A stretch of DNA of 64,000 nucleotides. It comes from Bradyrhizobium australiense. Its GTDB lineage: Bacteria; Pseudomonadota; Alphaproteobacteria; Rhizobiales; Xanthobacteraceae. Of this stretch, positions 50,984-61,828 are shown piece by piece (position 1 is the stretch's first letter; each line of letters starts with the position of its first letter). Below the pieces are notes generated by a model. It was not told the origin of the DNA and ran no database searches. It saw nothing but the letters and a program-made list of their open reading frames with translations. Both the position numbers and the translations under genes were made by a program. The DNA is taken from assembly GCF_013114825.1 (NCBI RefSeq), contig NZ_JAAVLX010000006.1, positions 62,001 through 126,000 of the forward strand, read 5' to 3'.

Positions 50984-51283
50984 TTAGCGGGTTTCGACCT
51001 TCGCGGGCGTGATATATTCGATCTTAGGCGGCGCCGTCATGCATTTGACCGCGACCCGCCCGAACGCTTTCATGTGATCGGCGGTCCGGTGCGGGCCCAG
51101 CGCTTCCATGTTTTCCCACTGCTCGACAAACACCATCTTGGTGGGGTCGGTGACGCTTTCGTGCAGATCGTAGGCTATGTTGCCCGGCTCTTTGCGGGTT
51201 TCCTTGATGCAGGCGGTGGCGGCCGCAATGAACTCGGCGCGGGTTTCAGGCTTCACGGTCAGTGTGGCAACGACGTAAATCAC
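50984..51283 (-). CDS. Putative quinol monooxygenase (ABM/YgiN-like), copy 2
   Basis: Also 99 residues and clearly a paralogue of copy 1 (MIYVVATLTVKPETRAEFI, NIAYDLHESVTDPT, MVFVEQWENMEALGPH, HMKAFG, ending ITPAKVETR). The copies are about half identical by eye. It lies 48 bases after the ureC stop and 28 bases before copy 1. Tandem duplication and retention within the urease block suggest a shared or related role, such as a quinone or redox function; this is speculative. Confidence 0.83.
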   Translation of the reverse strand: MIYVVATLTVKPETRAEFIAAATACIKETRKEPGNIAYDLHESVTDPTKMVFVEQWENMEALGPHRTADHMKAFGRVAVKCMTAPPKIEYITPAKVETR

Positions 51284-51331
51284 TCGATCCTCCCGGACTT
51301 TTGTTCTGGCTTTGATCGCCCAGGCGGGACC

Positions 51332-53047
<1,716 letters not shown>

Positions 53048-53094
53048 GACGGACTCCAGCGTTCAGATGATCGGTGGTTCATTACTGGCTTCGT

Positions 53095-53140
53095 GACTCG
53101 GGGCCACCCCTCTCCCCTCCCCCGCAAGGGGGGAAGGAGC
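53095..53140. repeat. Short C/G-run repeat
   Basis: CACCCCTCTCCCCTCCCCCG with CAAGGGGGGAAGGAG resembles the repeat at 37478-37576. One of three copies around the DUF559 gene. Confidence 0.65.
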
Positions 53141-53189
53141 CTGACGAGTGTGCACACATCACGATGCTCCGGAGCCCGTGCACCGTGCA

Positions 53190-53681
53190 TCACGGCTTCT
53201 CCCGGTTAGTGTAACCGAGGGAAGCACCGGCGTCCGTGAGGGACGCATTATCCTCTGTGAGGAACGCATCGGCGGCAGGGTTCCCTCCCCCCTTGCGGGG
53301 GAGGGTTAGGGAGAGCGGTGCCGCTTGCTCAGCTGCTTGAAGAATGGAAAGAACGACGCCTTCGAGGTTTTTCATCACGTCGTCGTTGGTGATGCGGAGC
53401 ACGCGATAGTCACGGGAGGCGAACCATCCATCACGCTTGGCGTCGTGACGAACGCGCTCCTCGAAATCGTGACTCTCGCCATCAAGTTCAACGACAATCT
53501 TGCAGGAATGCGCGGCAAAATCGGCGATGTAGTTGCCCGTGGGAGTCTGCCGCCGAAATCCGACTCCGGCGAGACGACCTGCCTTGAGATGACGCCACAG
53601 AAGAGTTTCGGCACGCGTCATCGCTCGCCGAAGTTGTTTGGCGCGAGCTCGCTGTATTTCGCTCACCGGAGTGTGCGGCAT
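53190..53681 (-). CDS. DUF559 (Vsr-fold endonuclease-like) protein inside the urease operon
   Basis: Residues 1-125 follow the DUF559 pattern: RARAKQLRRAMTRAETLLW, GVGFRRQTPTGNYIADF, IVVELDGESHD, and YRVLRITNDDV. That fold resembles very-short-patch endonucleases, so a nuclease role is possible. The last 40 residues (PLSLTLPRKGGGNP onward) are translated from a neighbouring repeat rather than from family sequence. The gene stands between ureB and ureC and is flanked by repeats, so it looks like an insertion into an older operon. Confidence 0.8.
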   Translation of the reverse strand: MPHTPVSEIQRARAKQLRRAMTRAETLLWRHLKAGRLAGVGFRRQTPTGNYIADFAAHSCKIVVELDGESHDFEERVRHDAKRDGWFASRDYRVLRITNDDVMKNLEGVVLSILQAAEQAAPLSLTLPRKGGGNPAADAFLTEDNASLTDAGASLGYTNREKP

Positions 53682-53684
53682 ACC

Positions 53685-53730
53685 CCTCTCCCCACCCTCC
53701 CCCGCAAGGGGGGAGGGAGCCCGACCAATG
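53685..53730. repeat. Short C/G-run repeat
   Basis: ATACCCCTCTCCCCACCCTC with CCCCGCAAGGGGGGAGGGAG lies directly upstream of the DUF559 gene. A matching copy at 53277-53325 (inside its 3' end) ends CCTTGCGGGGGAGGGTTAGG. Confidence 0.65.
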
Positions 53731-53777
53731 TGCTCGCCTCACTGCAAATTGTCACGACGCTATTCTCGATCACATGC

Positions 53778-54083
53778 TCACAGCTTGCCCTGCACGTCGC
53801 CGCGAAAACCGTAGATGACGCGTTTGCCCGCAAGCGCGACGAGTTGCACGTCGCGCGTTTGCCCCGGCTCGAAACGCACCGCGGTGCCGGCGGCGATGTC
53901 GAGGCGCATGCCGCGGGCTTTCTTGCGATCGAATTTCAGCGCGGGATTGGTTTCGAAGAAATGGTAGTGCGAGCCGACCTGGATCGGGCGGTCGCCGGTG
54001 TTCGCGACCGTGAGTGTCACGGTCTTGCGGCCGGCGTTGAGTTCGATCTCGCCGTCCTTGATGAAGCGTTCGCCGGGGATCAT
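53778..54083 (-). CDS. ureB: Urease beta subunit
   Basis: A 101-residue UreB: MIPGERFIKDGEIELNAGR, the core VANTGDRPIQVGSHYHFFE and the C-terminal GKRVIYGFRGDV. It forms the urease heterotrimer with UreA and UreC. Single-gene beta subunit, as in other proteobacteria. Confidence 0.96.
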   Translation of the reverse strand: MIPGERFIKDGEIELNAGRKTVTLTVANTGDRPIQVGSHYHFFETNPALKFDRKKARGMRLDIAAGTAVRFEPGQTRDVQLVALAGKRVIYGFRGDVQGKL

Positions 54084-54096
54084 CTTTCCTCCTCCG

Positions 54097-54182
54097 TCAT
54101 TCCGGGGCGATGCGCAGCATCGAACCCGGAAATGATTAACCTCTGGATTCCGGGTTCACGCTTCGCGTGCCCGGAATGACGA
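54097..54182. repeat. Intergenic palindromic repeat
   Basis: GTCATTCCGGGGCGATGCGC and CGAACCCGG are answered by TTCCGGGTTCACGCTTCGCG and CCCGGAATGACG. It lies between ureA and ureB and could lower transcript stability or reading between them. Confidence 0.8.
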
Positions 54183-54185
54183 TGA

Positions 54186-54488
54186 CTAACGTATCGGCTC
54201 GTGCACGGTGACGAGTTTCGTGCCATCCGGAAACGTCGCCTCAACCTGGATGTCGTGGATCATTTCGGGGATGCCATCCATCACTTGTGCGCGGGTCAGC
54301 ACCTGCGCGCCGGCCTGCATCAGTTCGGCGACGGTGCGGCCGTCGCGGGCGCCCTCGACGATGAAATCGGAAATGATGGCGACTGCCTCGGGATGGTTGA
54401 GCTTGACGCCGCGCTCGAGCCTGCGGCGCGCCACCATGGCCGCCATCGAGATCAAGAGCTTGTCCTTTTCGCGGGGGGAGAGATTCAT
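54186..54488 (-). CDS. ureA: Urease gamma subunit
   Basis: The smallest urease chain, 100 residues: MNLSPREKDKLLISMAAMVA, RRLERGVKLNHPEAVA, and LVTVHEPIR at the end. It assembles with UreB and UreC. The ureD stop lies 41 bases upstream on the same strand. Confidence 0.96.
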   Translation of the reverse strand: MNLSPREKDKLLISMAAMVARRRLERGVKLNHPEAVAIISDFIVEGARDGRTVAELMQAGAQVLTRAQVMDGIPEMIHDIQVEATFPDGTKLVTVHEPIR

Positions 54489-54529
54489 GCGAGCACTCGG
54501 GTGATTGATAGACTAGTTAAGCCACGTCT

Positions 54530-55366
<837 letters not shown>

Positions 55367-55410
55367 CCGTCCCCCAACGGCGTTAGGTGGCAACCTCGAA
55401 ATCGCGTTTG

Positions 55411-56106
55411 CTACAGCGCCATCTGGCGGCTGATCTCGGCGGGATCGAGGCTGGCGCGGTCGCAGGCGTATTTCACCGCGCCGCGGTCCATGACCGCAAA
55501 ATTGTCGCCGAGCTCGCAGGCAAAGTCGAGATACTGTTCGACCAGTACGATCGCGATGTTGCCGAGGCTGCGCAGGTAAGAGATGGCGCGGCCGATGTCC
55601 TTGATGATCGACGGCTGGATGCCTTCGGTCGGCTCGTCGAGCAGCAACAATTTCGGCCGCATCACCAGCGCACGGCCGATCGCGAGCTGTTGTTGTTGCC
55701 CGCCGGAGAGGTCGCCGCCGCGCCGGCCCAGCATGGTATTCAGCACCGGAAACAGCGAGAACACGTCGTCCGGGATATGGCGATCCTCGCGCTTGAGCGG
55801 CCCGAAGCCGGTCTTGAGATTTTCCTCAACCGTCAGCAGCGGAAATATCTCGCGGCCTTGCGGCACGAAACCGATGCCGCGCCGGGCGCGCTCGTAGGGT
55901 TTAAGGCCAGTGATATCGTTGCCATCGAGCGTGATCGACCCGCCCGCGATCGGGTATTGGCCGACCATGGCGCGGAGCAGCGAGGTCTTGCCGACGCCGT
56001 TGCGCCCCAACACGCACGTCACCTTGCCCGGCTCGGCGGACAGTGAGACGCCGCGCAGCGCCTGCGCTGCACCGTAGTAAAGGCTGATGTTGTCGACCTT
56101 CAGCAT
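55411..56106 (-). CDS. urtE: Urea ABC transporter ATP-binding subunit UrtE
   Basis: A LivF-type ATPase of 231 residues: GRNGVGKTSLLRAM (Walker A), LSGGQQQQLAIGRAL, LLLDEPTEGIQPS, and a UrtE-like VEQYLDFACELGD segment. With UrtD it drives high-affinity urea import. Identity as Urt rather than Liv rests on neighbours urtA-D and ureD. Confidence 0.94.
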   Translation of the reverse strand: MLKVDNISLYYGAAQALRGVSLSAEPGKVTCVLGRNGVGKTSLLRAMVGQYPIAGGSITLDGNDITGLKPYERARRGIGFVPQGREIFPLLTVEENLKTGFGPLKREDRHIPDDVFSLFPVLNTMLGRRGGDLSGGQQQQLAIGRALVMRPKLLLLDEPTEGIQPSIIKDIGRAISYLRSLGNIAIVLVEQYLDFACELGDNFAVMDRGAVKYACDRASLDPAEISRQMAL

Positions 56107-56109
56107 GTC

Positions 56110-56262
56110 TTCGGCGTTCCCATCTCGTGTCCCGCGCGCGGTGCAGCACGCAGTAATGCACCGCTGACGCGGGATGCGGAGTGGGTCCCGGTTCTACAGC
56201 GCACCGTTTCGCTGCGCTCAGGCTGCGCTGTGCCCGGGACACGAAACTGAATATTTGCATCC
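56110..56262. repeat. Intergenic repeat between urtD and urtE
   Basis: CTCGTGTCCCGCGCGCGGTG, GAGTGGGTCCCGGTTCTACA, CGCTGCGCTCAGGCTGCGCT and GTGCCCGGGACACGAAA form an imperfect palindrome of the class at 13637-13773. Confidence 0.7.
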
Positions 56263-56266
56263 ATGC

Positions 56267-57028
56267 TTAGCGCCCCAAATAAACTTCGATCACCCGCTCG
56301 TTCGATGAGACCTGATCGATGGTCCCCTCCGCCAGCACCGTGCCTTCGTGTAAGCACGTCACCTTGACGCCGAGCTGGCGCACAAAGGTCATGTCGTGCT
56401 CGACGACCATGACCGTCTTTTCCTTGTTGATTTTCTTCAGAAGCTCGGCGGTCTGGTGGGTCTCGACGTCGGTCATGCCGGCGACCGGCTCGTCGACCAG
56501 CAGCAGTTTCGGGTCCTGCGCCAGCAGCATGCCGATCTCCAGCCACTGCTTCTGGCCGTGTGACAGGCTTCCCGCCAGACGATTGCGCGCATCGGTCAGG
56601 CGAATTGTTTCGAGCACGCGGTCGATCCGCTCGGATTCGTTCCTGTTGCCGCGCCAGAACAGCGTGCCCTTGACGCTGTGATCGACGTTGAGGGCCAGCA
56701 GAAGATTGTCCTCGATGGTCTGGCTCTCGAACACCGTCGGCTTCTGGAATTTGCGGCCGATGCCGAGTTCGGCGATTTGGGTCTCATCCAGCCGCGTCAG
56801 GTCGGTCATGCCATCGAACAGCACTGTGCCTTCATCCGGCTTGGTCTTGCCGGTGATGATATCCATCATCGTGGTCTTGCCGGCGCCATTCGGGCCGATG
56901 ATGGCGCGCATCTCGCCGGGCTCGAGCGTCAGCGACAGGTTGTTAATGGCGTGAAAGCCGTCGAACGAGACGTGCACGCCATCGAGATAGAGCAGCGCGG
57001 AAGTGGTCCTTCCCTCCATGACACTCAT
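56267..57028 (-). CDS. urtD: Urea ABC transporter ATP-binding subunit UrtD
   Basis: A LivG-type ATPase of 253 residues: GPNGAGKTTMMDIITG, FQKPTVFESQTIEDNLLLAL, LSHGQKQWLEIGMLL and VVEHDM. The LSHGQKQWLE signature form is typical of UrtD. The ATG at 57028 follows the urtC stop by four bases; the longer frame overlaps urtC. Confidence 0.94.
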   Translation of the reverse strand: MSVMEGRTTSALLYLDGVHVSFDGFHAINNLSLTLEPGEMRAIIGPNGAGKTTMMDIITGKTKPDEGTVLFDGMTDLTRLDETQIAELGIGRKFQKPTVFESQTIEDNLLLALNVDHSVKGTLFWRGNRNESERIDRVLETIRLTDARNRLAGSLSHGQKQWLEIGMLLAQDPKLLLVDEPVAGMTDVETHQTAELLKKINKEKTVMVVEHDMTFVRQLGVKVTCLHEGTVLAEGTIDQVSSNERVIEVYLGR

Positions 57029-57032
57029 GCGC

Positions 57033-58199
57033 TCACTCCGCCGGGTTCGGTTCGCCGACGCCGTCTTCGCGCGCGGCGCTTTCGGCATTGGCCTTTTCCG
57101 TTGCTTTCCGGGACTCCCGCCAGGCGCTGAAGGTGCCGACGATGCCCTTCGGCAGCAAGAGCGTCACCAGGATGAACAGCGCACCCAGCATGAACAACCA
57201 GTACGGCGCCAGCGGACCCGAGGTGAAGTAGGTTTTTGCGTAGTTGACGACGACGGCGCCGAGCGCAGCACCGACCAGCGTGCCGCGGCCGCCGACGGCG
57301 ACCCAGATCACCGCTTCGATCGAATTGCCCGGTGCGAATTCGGATGGATTGATGATGCCGACCTGCGGTACATAGAGCGCACCCGCAACGCCAGCCATGC
57401 AGGCCGACAGCGTGAACACGAACAACTTGTAGGATTCGACGCGGTAGCCAAGGAAACGAGTCCGGGATTCGGCGTCGCGGATTGCGATCAGGACCTTGCC
57501 GAGTTTCGAGGTCACCACCGCCCGGCAGATCAGGAAGGCCAGGATCAGCGCCAGACAACTCAGCGCGAACAACGCCGCGCGGGTGCCGTCGGCCTGCACG
57601 TTGAAGCCAAGAATGTCCTTGAAATCGGTCAGGCCGTTATTGCCGCCAAAACCGAAATCGTTGCGGAAGAACGCCAGCAGCAGCGCGTAGGTCATCGCCT
57701 GCGTGATGATCGAGAGATAGACGCCGGTGACGCGGGAGCGGAACGCCAGCCAGCCGAAGCAGAACGCGAGCAAGCCGGGAACAAGAATGACCATCAGCGC
57801 CGCGAACCAGAACATATCAAAACCGTGCCAGTACCAGGGCAGTTCTGGATAGTTCAGGAACACCATGAAGTCGGGCAATATCGGATTGCCGTAGACGCCG
57901 CGGCTGCCGATCTGGCGCATCAGGTACATGCCCATCGCGTAGCCGCCGAGCGCGAAGAACGCGCCATGGCCGAGCGAGAGAATGCCGCAATAGCCCCAGA
58001 TCAGGTCGATCGAGAGCGCGAGAATAGCGTAGCAGGCGTATTTGCCGAACAGCGCGACCAGATAGGTCGGCACCTGTAACATCGAGCCCGCCGGCAACAG
58101 CAGGTTGGACAGCGGGATCAGCAAGCCGAGACCGGCGACCACCAAGATGAAGATGGAAGCGCTGCGATCGAGCGAGCGCGTCAGGACATGCGGCGTCAT
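57033..58199 (-). CDS. urtC: Urea ABC transporter permease UrtC
   Basis: A LivM-like permease of 388 residues with about ten membrane segments and GYCGILSLGHGAFFALGGYAMGMYLM as its conserved inner stretch (key residues: SLGHGAFF). The FRSRVTGVYLSIITQAMTY region is present. It overlaps urtB by four bases. The C-terminus ends in a charged tail. Confidence 0.94.
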   Translation of the reverse strand: MTPHVLTRSLDRSASIFILVVAGLGLLIPLSNLLLPAGSMLQVPTYLVALFGKYACYAILALSIDLIWGYCGILSLGHGAFFALGGYAMGMYLMRQIGSRGVYGNPILPDFMVFLNYPELPWYWHGFDMFWFAALMVILVPGLLAFCFGWLAFRSRVTGVYLSIITQAMTYALLLAFFRNDFGFGGNNGLTDFKDILGFNVQADGTRAALFALSCLALILAFLICRAVVTSKLGKVLIAIRDAESRTRFLGYRVESYKLFVFTLSACMAGVAGALYVPQVGIINPSEFAPGNSIEAVIWVAVGGRGTLVGAALGAVVVNYAKTYFTSGPLAPYWLFMLGALFILVTLLLPKGIVGTFSAWRESRKATEKANAESAAREDGVGEPNPAE

Positions 58200-59809
58200 G
58201 CTTCCACCGCCCGGCCCTTGAGCGCGAACAGGCCGCGCGGCCGCTTCTGGATGAACAGGATGATCAGCACCAGAATGGCGATCTTGCCGAGCACGGCGCC
58301 GGCCACCGGCTCCAGGAACTTGTTGGCAATGCCGAGCGTGAAGGCGCCGACCAGCGTGCCCCAGAGATTGCCGACGCCCCCGAACACGACAACCATGAAG
58401 CTGTCGATGATGTAGCTCTGGCCGAGATTCGGACTGACATTGTCGATCTGCGACAGCGCCACGCCGGCGATCCCGGCAATGCCCGAGCCGAGGCCGAAGG
58501 TCAGCGCATCAACACGGGAAGTCGCGATTCCCATCGAGGCCGCCATGCGGCGATTTTGAGTGACCGCGCGCATCTCGAGCCCGAGCGCCGTATAGCGCAG
58601 CATGGCGAGCAGGATGACGAACACCGCCAGCGTGAAGCAGAGGATCCAGAGCCGGTTATAGGTGATGGTGATCTGCCCGAGCTCGAACGCGCCGCTCATC
58701 CAGGAGGGGTTGCCGACCTCGCGATTGGTGGGGCCGAACATCGTGCGCACCGCCTGCTGCAGCACCAGCGAGAGGCCCCAGGTCGCCAAAAGCGTTTCCA
58801 GCGGGCGGCCGTAGAGAAAGCGGATGATGCCGCGCTCGATCAGGACACCGATCGCACCTGCAACGAGAAACGCAAGCGGCACTGCGATCAGCAGCGAATA
58901 GTCGAACAGGCCGGGATAACGGGTGCGGATGACTTCCTGCACCACGAAGGTGGTGTAGGCGCCGAGCATCACCATCTCGCCATGGGCCATGTTGATGACG
59001 CCCATGACCCCGAAAGTGATGGCAAGCCCGATCGCGGCGAGCAAGAGCACCGAACCCAGCGACAGGCCGTACCAGGCGTTCTGCACCATCGACCACATGG
59101 CGAGATTGCTCTGGATCGAGGCGATCGCGCTTGCCGCGGCACGCGCAACATTGGGCGGCACGTCGCTGCCGAGGCCGGTCAGGAGCGCCATGGCTTCCTG
59201 ATCACCTCTGGCCTTGACGACAGCGATCGCTTCGAGCTTTTCGATCTCGGTCGCGTCAGACTTGTAGAGCAGGATGGCGGCGCGCGCCTCGGCGAAGGCC
59301 GCCTTGGCGGTCTTGTTGGTCTCCTTCGCGAGCGCACTATCGATCGTAGCGAGCGCGCTCTCCTCATGGCTCTTGAAGACCGATTGCGCGGCCGCGATCC
59401 GCTTGGCCGGATCGGGTGACAACAACGTCAATCCGCCGAGCGCGGCCTCGACGGCGCGGCGCAGGCGGTTGTTGAGGCGGACGGCGGCCGCATTGTCAGG
59501 CAGCTTGTCCACGGCGGCGCCGGTGGCGGCGTCGATGATCTTGCCGTCGCTCCCGGTCACGAAAACCTTCCTGGTATCAGGATCGGCCGACAGCCGGCCT
59601 TCCTGCAGCGCGCTGATGATGGGAAAGGCCAGCGGATTGCCCGAGACGGCGACCGCGCCGATCGCCTCGTCGGTATCGGAGAAATCGTCATTGGCGAATT
59701 TCGCGATCGCATCCTCGAATGGACCCGCCAGCGCCGGCACGGCGAAAGCTGCGGTCAGGAGGATTGCGAGCAGAACCGCGCGAAGACGGTCGAGGAAATT
59801 GGCAGACAC
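58196..59809 (-). CDS. urtB: Urea ABC transporter permease UrtB
   Basis: The C-terminal half (about residues 245-535) is a LivH-type permease (GVINMAHGEMVMLGAYTTF). As in other UrtB proteins the N-terminal half is a signal peptide plus a periplasmic helical domain of about 220 residues (PFEDAIAKFANDDFSDTDEA). The GTG at 59809, spaced seven bases from CGGGG, is preferred to a GTG at 59848. It follows urtA after 157 bases. Confidence 0.92.
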   Translation of the reverse strand: MSANFLDRLRAVLLAILLTAAFAVPALAGPFEDAIAKFANDDFSDTDEAIGAVAVSGNPLAFPIISALQEGRLSADPDTRKVFVTGSDGKIIDAATGAAVDKLPDNAAAVRLNNRLRRAVEAALGGLTLLSPDPAKRIAAAQSVFKSHEESALATIDSALAKETNKTAKAAFAEARAAILLYKSDATEIEKLEAIAVVKARGDQEAMALLTGLGSDVPPNVARAAASAIASIQSNLAMWSMVQNAWYGLSLGSVLLLAAIGLAITFGVMGVINMAHGEMVMLGAYTTFVVQEVIRTRYPGLFDYSLLIAVPLAFLVAGAIGVLIERGIIRFLYGRPLETLLATWGLSLVLQQAVRTMFGPTNREVGNPSWMSGAFELGQITITYNRLWILCFTLAVFVILLAMLRYTALGLEMRAVTQNRRMAASMGIATSRVDALTFGLGSGIAGIAGVALSQIDNVSPNLGQSYIIDSFMVVVFGGVGNLWGTLVGAFTLGIANKFLEPVAGAVLGKIAILVLIILFIQKRPRGLFALKGRAVEA

Positions 59810-59966
59810 AATACGACCCCGGCAGGAGTGGGGAGAAGGCGGCGGCACCGCCGCCTTCTCCTATCTTGTAGTTCAAGTTCTCTTGGAAGTTTCTTGTTTT
59901 GCGTCAGGAGGGTCATGATCCCTTCGGATCAGATCGAAATCATGATCCTGTCGGATCAGATCGAGA

Positions 59967-61286
59967 TCAGGAGCCCTGACCGCCGCACTTGTTGGTCTTG
60001 GTGTTGTAGTTGCCGCACTTCTTGCCGACCCAGTCGCCGATCAGGTCCTTGGAGCCCTCGAGCTCCTTCGACCAGGCGTCGCCGGCGACCAGGCCCGGGG
60101 TCTTCCACACCACGTCGAACTGGCCGTTGGCTTTGATTTCGCCAATGAACACCGGCTTGGTGATGTGATGGTTCGGCAGCATCTTGGAGGTGCCGCCGGT
60201 CAGGTTCTTGGCTTCGATGCCGGGCAGCGCGTCGATCACCTTGTCCGGATCGGTCGACTTCACTTTCTCGACTGCCTTGACCCACATTTCGAAGCCGATG
60301 ACGTGCGCCTCCATCGGATCGTTGGTCACGCGCTTCGGATTCTTGGTGTAGGCCTGCCACGCCTTGATGAACTTGTCGTTCTCGGGCGACTTGATCGACT
60401 GGAAGTAATTCCAGGCGGCGAGATGCCCGAGCAGCGGCTTGGTGTCGATGCCGGCGAGTTCTTCCTCGCCGACCGAGAACGCGACCACCGGAATGTCGGT
60501 CGCCTTGATGCCCTGGTTACCGAGCTCCTTGTAGAAGGGAACATTGGCGTCGCCGTTGATGGTGGAGACCACGGCGGTCTTCTTGCCGGCCGAGCCGAAC
60601 TTCTTGATGTCGGCCACGATCGTCTGCCAGTCGGAATGCCCGAACGGCGTGTAGTTGATCATGATATCTTCCTGCTTGACGCCCTTCGACTTCAAGTAGG
60701 CTTCGAGAATCTTGTTGGTGGTGCGCGGATAGACGTAGTCGGTGCCGGCCAGCACCCAGCGCTTCACCTTTTCGTCCTTCATCAGGTAGTCGACCGCCGG
60801 GATCGCCTGCTGGTTCGGCGCCGCACCGGTGTAGAACACGTTTCGCTCGCTCTCCTCACCCTCGTACTGCACGGGGTAGAACAGGATGTTGTTCAGTTCC
60901 TTGAACACAGGAAGCACGGACTTGCGCGACACCGAGGTCCAGCAGCCGAACACGACCGCAACCTTGTCCTTGGTGATCAGTTCGCGCGCCTTCTCCGCAA
61001 ACAGCGGCCAGTTCGACGCCGGGTCGACCACGACGGCTTCGAGCTTCTTGCCGAGCACGCCGCCCTTCTTGTTCTGCTCGTCGATCAGGAAGAGGATCGT
61101 GTCCTTCAGCGTGGTTTCGCTGATGGCCATGGTGCCGGAGAGCGAATGCAGGACGCCGACCTTGATGGTGTCGTCCGCTGCTTTGGCGTTCGAGAACGCA
61201 GCCAGACCCAAAACCAGGCCGGCGGTGGCCGCGAGCCAGCGGCGGCGGCTCAGCGTCGCTATATCGTGTGACAATTTTGTAAGCAT
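59967..61286 (-). CDS. urtA: Urea ABC transporter substrate-binding protein UrtA
   Basis: A 439-residue receptor with a Tat-like N-terminus (SRRRWLAATAGLVLG, ending SNAKA) and a periplasmic binding fold that opens IKVGVLHSLSGTMAISE. FYPVQYEGEESERNVFYTGA and GCWTSVSRKSVLPVF are the UrtA forms of the conserved segments. It binds urea or short amides. The gene is first in the transporter run and lies behind a sigma-54 promoter. Confidence 0.95.
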   Translation of the reverse strand: MLTKLSHDIATLSRRRWLAATAGLVLGLAAFSNAKAADDTIKVGVLHSLSGTMAISETTLKDTILFLIDEQNKKGGVLGKKLEAVVVDPASNWPLFAEKARELITKDKVAVVFGCWTSVSRKSVLPVFKELNNILFYPVQYEGEESERNVFYTGAAPNQQAIPAVDYLMKDEKVKRWVLAGTDYVYPRTTNKILEAYLKSKGVKQEDIMINYTPFGHSDWQTIVADIKKFGSAGKKTAVVSTINGDANVPFYKELGNQGIKATDIPVVAFSVGEEELAGIDTKPLLGHLAAWNYFQSIKSPENDKFIKAWQAYTKNPKRVTNDPMEAHVIGFEMWVKAVEKVKSTDPDKVIDALPGIEAKNLTGGTSKMLPNHHITKPVFIGEIKANGQFDVVWKTPGLVAGDAWSKELEGSKDLIGDWVGKKCGNYNTKTNKCGGQGS

Positions 61287-61357
61287 GAAATGTCATCTCC
61301 CTGACGCAGGCGTTAAACGCTGCGAACGGCCCCACGGCCGCCTGCGTTAATGGAATC

Positions 61358-61372
61358 GCAAGAACCATGCCA
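61358..61372 (-). promoter_or_regulatory. Sigma-54 promoter of the urt-ure cluster
   Basis: On the minus strand TGGCATG-N4-TTGC puts GG and GC ten bases apart, matching the -24/-12 RpoN consensus with one mismatch in the TGGCAC box. Transcription would start near 61346, about 60 bases before urtA. It indicates control by NtrC and nitrogen supply; no clear NtrC box was found. Confidence 0.75.
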
Positions 61373-61828
61373 CCGCCTATAGACGGGATAAGCCTATCAA
61401 ATCGCTGGGAAATCACCGCGGAACAGGAACCAACGGCGTGTAATCTGCCTAATTTTTGTACCGAAGAAATGTATGCTTTAGCGGCATAAGGTATATTTTT
61501 TAGGCAAAATCATCAATTTGGCTAAATTTGTTGCACGAAATTTCGTCGTTTGAAGCAATCGCGGGCGGCTTTGGTCTGGGGCTTACGGCCGCTTTCTTAA
61601 CCGCATCGGCAATGGCTGTCGGATTTACCTTGAAAGCGCCGTGCGGGTGCTCCATATGACTGGCGTGACCTAGAGAATCATCAGGTCCTTGCGAGCCGCG
61701 TGTTCTGATCCCGTTTTGCGGTTTCTGGCTTGCCCCCTTCAGCTAGCAAAACCGACGCCCCAAACACGCGGGTGTCTCTGACACACTCGCGCGCTCCTGG
61801 CGGACATCGCCGGGCGCCTGCCTTTTTA
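61373..61828. other. Divergent intergenic region between urtA and the DEAD-box gene
   Basis: About 450 bases, AT-rich between 61440 and 61560, including TTTTTTAGGC and GCACGAAATTTCGTCG. This would be the place for an activator site for the sigma-54 promoter and for the helicase promoter. No terminator or RNA gene was recognised. Confidence 0.4.
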
